A DNA stretch of 10,315 bases. Source: CAYXRK01 sp964467615 (lineage in GTDB: Bacteria > Hydrogenedentota > Hydrogenedentia > Hydrogenedentales > GCA-2746185). Positions within the stretch are counted from its first letter, which is position 1. Every line of letters starts with the position of its first letter. Positions 7,528 to 10,315 of the stretch are shown in pieces. The position numbers and the translations under genes are program-made. The notes beneath the pieces are model-generated. The model was not told where the DNA came from and ran no database searches. It saw only the letters and a program-made list of their open reading frames with translations. The stretch is taken from contig CAYXRK010000172.1 of assembly GCA_964467615.1 (NCBI GenBank), positions 1 through 10,315 on the forward strand, in the 5' to 3' direction.

Positions 7528-8037
7528 GTGTCCAATACCAATCGGCGCCTACTGGCGCTCGACCCCGGCACTCGGAAAACCGGCTTTGCCGTCTTCGCCG
7601 GAGACAAACTGCTCCACCACGGCGTCAAGGTCTTTGCGAACCGATCCACCGCACGTGGGAATCTTGAGGAAGGACGGCAATTCGTCCGTTCCCTGATCCG
7701 GACCCACCAGCCCCAGATCCTCGCCGTCGAAAAGGCCTTCTTTTCCAAACGAACACCGCGAACGATTTTGCTCAACCTCTACTACCGGCAGATTCTCTAT
7801 ATCGGCCGCCGGTACGGATTGCGCGTCGAGACCTACGCCCCCAGCACGGTCAAGAAGTTCGTCACCGGCTACGGCTGGGCGAAGAAGGACCTGGTGGCCC
7901 GTGCTGTCGTTCAACGCTACCCGGAGCTAAAAGCGTACCTCGTCCACAGTCGCCAGTGGCAGCGACGCCATCATTGCAACATGTTCGACGCCGTCGCGGT
8001 CGGTCTCATCGCATTAGACAAACGAACGACGAAGTGA
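7528..8037 (+). CDS. RuvC-like Holliday-junction resolvase, copy 2
   Basis: A 169-residue protein with clearer RuvC signatures than its neighbour. LLALDPGTRKTGFAVF carries Asp12, QILAVEKAFF carries Glu68, APSTVKKFVTGYGWAKKDLVARAV is the RuvC-like K-x-x-x-G-x-G-x-x-K-K segment, and CNMFDAVAVGLIAL carries Asp154. The length is typical of RuvC (about 160-180). It probably cuts four-way junctions or similar branched DNA during element recombination or replication, with Mg ions held by the acids. It starts 17 bases after the previous stop, at GTG 7528, with no good Shine-Dalgarno. Sequence similarity to copy 1 is low outside the motifs, so the pair is either an ancient duplication or two separate acquisitions. 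Confidence 0.85.
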   Translation: MSNTNRRLLALDPGTRKTGFAVFAGDKLLHHGVKVFANRSTARGNLEEGRQFVRSLIRTHQPQILAVEKAFFSKRTPRTILLNLYYRQILYIGRRYGLRVETYAPSTVKKFVTGYGWAKKDLVARAVVQRYPELKAYLVHSRQWQRRHHCNMFDAVAVGLIALDKRTTK

Positions 8038-8048
8038 ATATCCAATCC

Positions 8049-8101
8049 TCGGTCTTTCCGCGTTGAAGACATTACCCGTGCCTTCAGCGCGGAGGGACCG
8101 A
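8049..8101 (+). other. Long hairpin 2 (20-bp stem, 13-base loop) in the DUF932 leader
   Basis: Bases 8049-8068 pair with 8082-8101 without a gap: 17 Watson-Crick pairs and 3 G-U wobbles (8055-8095, 8056-8094, 8063-8087). The loop ACATTACCCGTGC (8069-8081) can add three pairs after an A-C mismatch, leaving a TACCC tip. All irregularities are G-U on the plus strand and would be A-C on the other, so the structure is better formed in plus-strand RNA. It lies between the RuvC-like copy 2 stop and the DUF932 ATG, ends 49 bases before that ATG, and has no following T-tract, so it is probably not an intrinsic terminator. It shares arm sequence with the hairpin at 6521-6595. Confidence 0.75.
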
Positions 8102-8150
8102 CTCAGTGTTCCTCGAAACAACGGGAATGCAAACGTGAAAGGATTGAAAG

Positions 8151-9173
8151 ATGGCGAACCTTACCAAAGCGCACGAACAACTGTTCAACCGCGCCCCCGA
8201 CGAACGATTCAATTCGTTGCCGGGACTGTGGGAACACTGTCAGCGAGAAAAACAGGACTCGCAGACGCGGTGGTACGCGCCGGTGAGCATCAAGACCGAG
8301 CCGGACAACGGCCAACTCACCCTGCTCGCGAACGAAGAACCGTTCGCGATGACGGATTGGAGTTTTTCCCAGTTATGCAAACTGGCTGAAGTCAGCAAGG
8401 ACACGGTGAACCAGTTGTCCCCGCAGACGGCAAGCCACGTCTTCCAGGAAACGTTGCCGCGCGGTTCCAAACCATTGCAGGTCTTCGCTTTGGGCCGCAC
8501 CATCCGTTCTGTTCACGGCGTGAGCTACACGCGGCTCTACAATGCCGATGTACTGGGACTGGCGTTAGAGTTCGTCACCGACTTCGAGGCCCCGCAGGAA
8601 GCCATGAACGGCGGCACCGGGTTGTACTGCGGCGAACAGGACATGTTCGCGTTCCTGATCGACCCCACCGGCTGGACGGAGATCGAAGGCCAGGCCTTCG
8701 CGCCAGGGTTCTTCCTGTGGAACTCGGAAGTCGGACGCAGGAGCGTTGGTGTGCAGACCTTCTGGTTTCAGGCGGTGTGCCAAAACCACATTGTGTGGGA
8801 CGCGGTGGAGGTCATCGAATTCACGCGCAAGCATACGACCAACGTGCACGAGGCCCTGGAAAACATCCGGACCATTCTGCACAACCTGACGAAGAAGCGG
8901 GACAAGCGGCGGCAAGGCTTCGTGCGCATCATGAAACGGGCGATGGGCCAGAGCTTGGATCCAGACATGGAGCAGACGCTCGAACTCGTTTGCCGATACG
9001 GCGTACGCCGCGCGCTGGCGCAACGAGCAATTGAGCACGCCAAGCAGGAGGGCGCGCTCACCATCTTCTCCCTAGTCGATGCGCTGACGCGCATGTCTCA
9101 GGACATCCCATATGCCGGAGACCGAGCGGCGGCCGACGCCACTGCGTCCCAGTTGCTCGCTCTGGCGGCTTGA
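8151..9173 (+). CDS. DUF932 family (phage/plasmid-like) protein
   Basis: A 340-residue soluble protein resembling the DUF932 family, which is common on phages and plasmids and has no established biochemical role. Family-like features are the FSQLCKLAEVSKDTVNQL segment (about 72-89), the VHGVSYTRLYNADVL strand pair (about 121-135), and the core GLYCGEQDMFAFLID (157-171) followed by NSEVGRRSVGVQTFWFQAVCQNHIVW (191-216), which matches the usual glutamate-glycine and VC-x-N pattern. The charged helical C-terminal third has no recognised domain. ATG 8151 has a good Shine-Dalgarno AAAGGA (8138-8143) seven bases upstream. The gene follows the RuvC pair after a 113-base leader with a strong hairpin. 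Proximity to junction resolvases suggests a role in element DNA processing, which is inference. Confidence 0.85.
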   Translation: MANLTKAHEQLFNRAPDERFNSLPGLWEHCQREKQDSQTRWYAPVSIKTEPDNGQLTLLANEEPFAMTDWSFSQLCKLAEVSKDTVNQLSPQTASHVFQETLPRGSKPLQVFALGRTIRSVHGVSYTRLYNADVLGLALEFVTDFEAPQEAMNGGTGLYCGEQDMFAFLIDPTGWTEIEGQAFAPGFFLWNSEVGRRSVGVQTFWFQAVCQNHIVWDAVEVIEFTRKHTTNVHEALENIRTILHNLTKKRDKRRQGFVRIMKRAMGQSLDPDMEQTLELVCRYGVRRALAQRAIEHAKQEGALTIFSLVDALTRMSQDIPYAGDRAAADATASQLLALAA

Positions 9174-9174
9174 C

Positions 9175-9180
9175 GAAAGG
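9175..9180 (+). promoter_or_regulatory. Ribosome-binding site that fixes the start of the next small gene
   Basis: GAAAGG lies seven bases before the ATG at 9188, just after the DUF932 stop (TGA 9171-9173). It favours ATG 9188 over the overlapping TTG at 9170, which has no such site. Confidence 0.65.
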
Positions 9181-9187
9181 TCTGGCC

Positions 9188-9463
9188 ATGGGCGATGCGA
9201 GTGACATGAGCGAACTCGACCGGTTCATGCGCAGCGTGGAGGGAAGAGCGCACCTGGAGGAAATCCGTCAGTCGTTGGTCCAACGCACGATCGCGAGCGT
9301 TGACTTCATCAACGCGACGCACCACATCATCGTCAAGCTGTCGCTCGACGACGGGACCAGTCCCGAATACTGGCACCCCGAACTCACCGTAGACCAGCTC
9401 CGGGTCGATTTCGAGGAGGTGTTGGAGCGAGAGTATCGGCTCGACTATCCCGAGCGGACGTAA
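9188..9463 (+). CDS. Small acidic hypothetical protein downstream of DUF932
   Basis: A 91-residue protein (97 if the TTG at 9170 were used). I do not recognise the family. It begins MGDASDMSELDRFMRSVEGR, continues through a helical, acidic region and a beta-like segment (ASVDFINATHHIIVKLSLDDG), and ends in a helical acidic stretch (LRVDFEEVLEREYRLDYPERT). There is no signal peptide, membrane helix or cysteine pattern. It lies 14 bases after the DUF932 stop with a good ribosome-binding site and is followed by a strong terminator, so it is the last gene of that transcript. It could be an accessory subunit of the DUF932 protein or a DNA-mimic-type acidic protein. Neither is supported beyond context. 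Confidence 0.75.
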   Translation: MGDASDMSELDRFMRSVEGRAHLEEIRQSLVQRTIASVDFINATHHIIVKLSLDDGTSPEYWHPELTVDQLRVDFEEVLEREYRLDYPERT

Positions 9464-9489
9464 ACATAGTCCTTTAGAAATAGTTGAAC

Positions 9490-9528
9490 GGCCGCGCCAC
9501 GTCACCATGAGTGCGCGCGGCCTTTTTT
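9490..9528 (+). terminator. Rho-independent terminator after the DUF932 operon
   Basis: GGCCGCGC (9490-9497) pairs perfectly with GCGCGGCC (9515-9522). Three further pairs (CAC/GTG) follow one bulged C, around a ten-base loop, and six Ts follow directly (9523-9528). It lies 27 bases after the small gene's stop, so it ends the DUF932 transcript and separates it from the methyltransferase gene. Confidence 0.88.
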
Positions 9529-9552
9529 ATTTTCGTTACCCGTGCAAAGGCT
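9519..9552 (+). other. Possible third hairpin, overlapping the terminator 3' arm
   Basis: GGCCTTT (9519-9525) can pair with AAAGGCT (9546-9552), with one G-T wobble at the end. The 3' side of the loop is CGTTACCCGTGC (9534-9545), matching the loop of hairpin 2 at 11 of 12 bases. The left arm uses bases of the terminator stem and T-tract, so the two structures exclude each other. The seven-pair stem is weak and the loop is long. Confidence 0.3.
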
Positions 9553-10315
9553 ATCCATCAATTATCTGAATGGTCTCAAAAATAATTTACCGAATAGTCA
9601 GGACGCGAGGCTGCGTCCAGCCTACCCGCGCCGATACTTTCACACGCGGCTCGGGGCCATGTACCACGGCGACTCGCTCCACGTAATGAATACGCTCCTT
9701 GGGCCGCGGTCGATTGATCTCATCGTCACCAGTCCGCCGTATCCCCTGACGGCCAAGAAGCCGTATGGGAACCCAAGCGCTACTCAATACCTGGACTGGT
9801 TTGGGCCGTTTGGGAGAGCGTTCAGGCGCGTTCTCAAGATCGGCGGCTCGTTGGTGATTGATCTTGGTGGTGTGTGGATTCAGGGCTCACCCACCAAGAG
9901 CCTCTATCAGTACGAAGTCTTGATCGCACTCTGCCGCGACTTCGGTTTTCATCTGGCCCAAGACTTCTTTTGGTACAACCCCGCCAAGGTGCCTACATCG
10001 AAGTGGGTCACCCAGGATCGCGTCCGGGTCAAGGACGCCGTAAATTGCGTGTGGTGGCTCTCGCCGTCACGTCGGCCGAAGGCGGACAATCGGCAGGTGT
10101 TGATTCCGTACACGAGCGCAACCAAATCGGTCGCTGCAAGGGCGAAGCGTCAGATACGGCCGAGCGGACACCGGATCAACCCCACGTTCGCGACCCGGCA
10201 TCGCGGAGCCATACCGCCGAACCTGCTCGCTTTCGCCAATACCGATAGTACGTCGTTCTACTTCCGCTACTGCCGAGAGCGCGGTCTCGCGCCTCACCCG
10301 GCCCGGTTCCCCTCC
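9542..10315 (+). CDS. Beta-class site-specific DNA methyltransferase, M.PvuII-like (3' partial)
   Basis: The frame is open from 9488 to the right edge. Translated from GTG 9542 it gives 258 residues before the cut. YHGDSLHVM (about 41-49) and the catalytic IVTSPPYPL (about 61-69, motif IV) are followed by LKIGGSLVIDLGG, FFWYNPAKVP, RVKDAVNCVWW, RPSGHRINP, IPPNLLAF and HPARFP. From memory this order closely follows M.PvuII, an N4-cytosine methyltransferase, with motif IV before the SAM-binding motif I (which should fall just beyond the edge, about 70 residues missing). TSPPY favours N4-cytosine, though N6-adenine cannot be excluded. The start is uncertain: GTG 9542 lies in a possible hairpin and lacks a Shine-Dalgarno; ATG 9659 is the next standard start, but the preceding RLRPAYPRRYFHTRLGA looks coding. 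It lies after a terminator, so it should have its own promoter. No restriction partner is visible. Confidence 0.92.
   Translation, partial: MQRLSINYLNGLKNNLPNSQDARLRPAYPRRYFHTRLGAMYHGDSLHVMNTLLGPRSIDLIVTSPPYPLTAKKPYGNPSATQYLDWFGPFGRAFRRVLKIGGSLVIDLGGVWIQGSPTKSLYQYEVLIALCRDFGFHLAQDFFWYNPAKVPTSKWVTQDRVRVKDAVNCVWWLSPSRRPKADNRQVLIPYTSATKSVAARAKRQIRPSGHRINPTFATRHRGAIPPNLLAFANTDSTSFYFRYCRERGLAPHPARFPS

Larger units (their letters stand above)
4602..10315. mobile_element. Probable integrative element, left part (right end outside window)
   Basis: Inferred from content: a large serine recombinase at the left edge, a small overlapping partner, an XRE regulator, two RuvC-like proteins, a DUF932 protein (family typical of phages and plasmids) and an orphan-looking DNA methyltransferase. 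All of this abuts the 3' end of an unrelated chromosomal-type surface gene. The left boundary should lie within 4602-4652, because the recombinase stop is at 4653. That gap contains a 7-bp tandem repeat (CGAAATC twice, 4635-4648) and a TGTG-TAG-CACA dyad over the surface gene's stop (4595-4605), either of which might be near an attachment core. No att duplication can be shown without the right end. No capsid, replication or conjugation genes are present, so the element type is undecided. Confidence 0.5.

Noticed and set aside
6989..8037. TnpB/Cas12-type RNA-guided nucleases, suggested by RuvC motifs near structured hairpins
   Set aside because: The proteins are only about 170 residues, match stand-alone RuvC, and lack the TnpB N-terminal and zinc-finger regions. 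There is also no CRISPR array or transposon end.
8049..8101. Intrinsic terminator after the RuvC-like genes
   Set aside because: The stem is long but is followed by GACTCAGTG-like sequence with no run of Ts.
9874..10248. Plus-strand open frame inside the methyltransferase gene
   Set aside because: It is in a different frame from the SPPY, RVKDAVN and HPARFP segments and is a shadow.

Overview
The window joins two unrelated regions. The first (1-4601) is the 3' part of one very large surface-protein gene. The second (about 4602 to the right edge) is a compact accessory module that looks like the left end of an integrated mobile element. The DNA is GC-rich and bacterial in organisation. The Gly-Glu repeat linker followed by an Ig-like domain and a C-terminal membrane anchor, together with long FG-GAP/VCBS propeller arrays, recalls Candidatus Hydrogenedentota, Planctomycetota or Lentisphaerota. 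That assignment is recollection of style, not a computed placement.

Region 1: the reading frame is open from the left edge, so the protein lacks its N-terminus. It shows thrombospondin-type-3-like Ca-binding repeats, then 14 FG-GAP-type blades, a DNRLRE-type beta domain, 7 more blades, a (Gly-Glu)n linker, one Ig-like domain, one transmembrane helix and a short basic tail. The 21 blades divide naturally into three seven-bladed propellers, and single cysteines mark the propeller junctions.

Region 2: a large serine recombinase (minus strand) ends 51 bp from the surface-protein gene, and a 75-residue protein overlaps its start. Across a 185-bp divergent intergenic region, a plus-strand series begins: an XRE-type HTH regulator, two successive but very different RuvC-like (RNase H fold) proteins, a DUF932 phage/plasmid-type protein, a small acidic protein, a strong rho-independent terminator, and a beta-class (M.PvuII-like) DNA methyltransferase cut by the right edge. 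Integration, recombination, regulation and modification genes together suggest an integrative element. No replication, capsid or conjugation gene is visible.

The least expected signal is non-coding. Two hairpins, 5' of the XRE operon (about 6521-6595) and 5' of the DUF932 gene (8049-8101), share sequence in both arms and the same mismatch-plus-two-pairs extension, but have very different loops. The second is a 20-bp stem whose only irregularities are three G-U wobbles on the plus strand, which fits selection at the RNA level. A weaker relative lies just before the methyltransferase (about 9519-9552), where the loop motif TTACCCGTGC is kept but the stem sequence differs. These may be a repeated leader or structural element of the mobile module.
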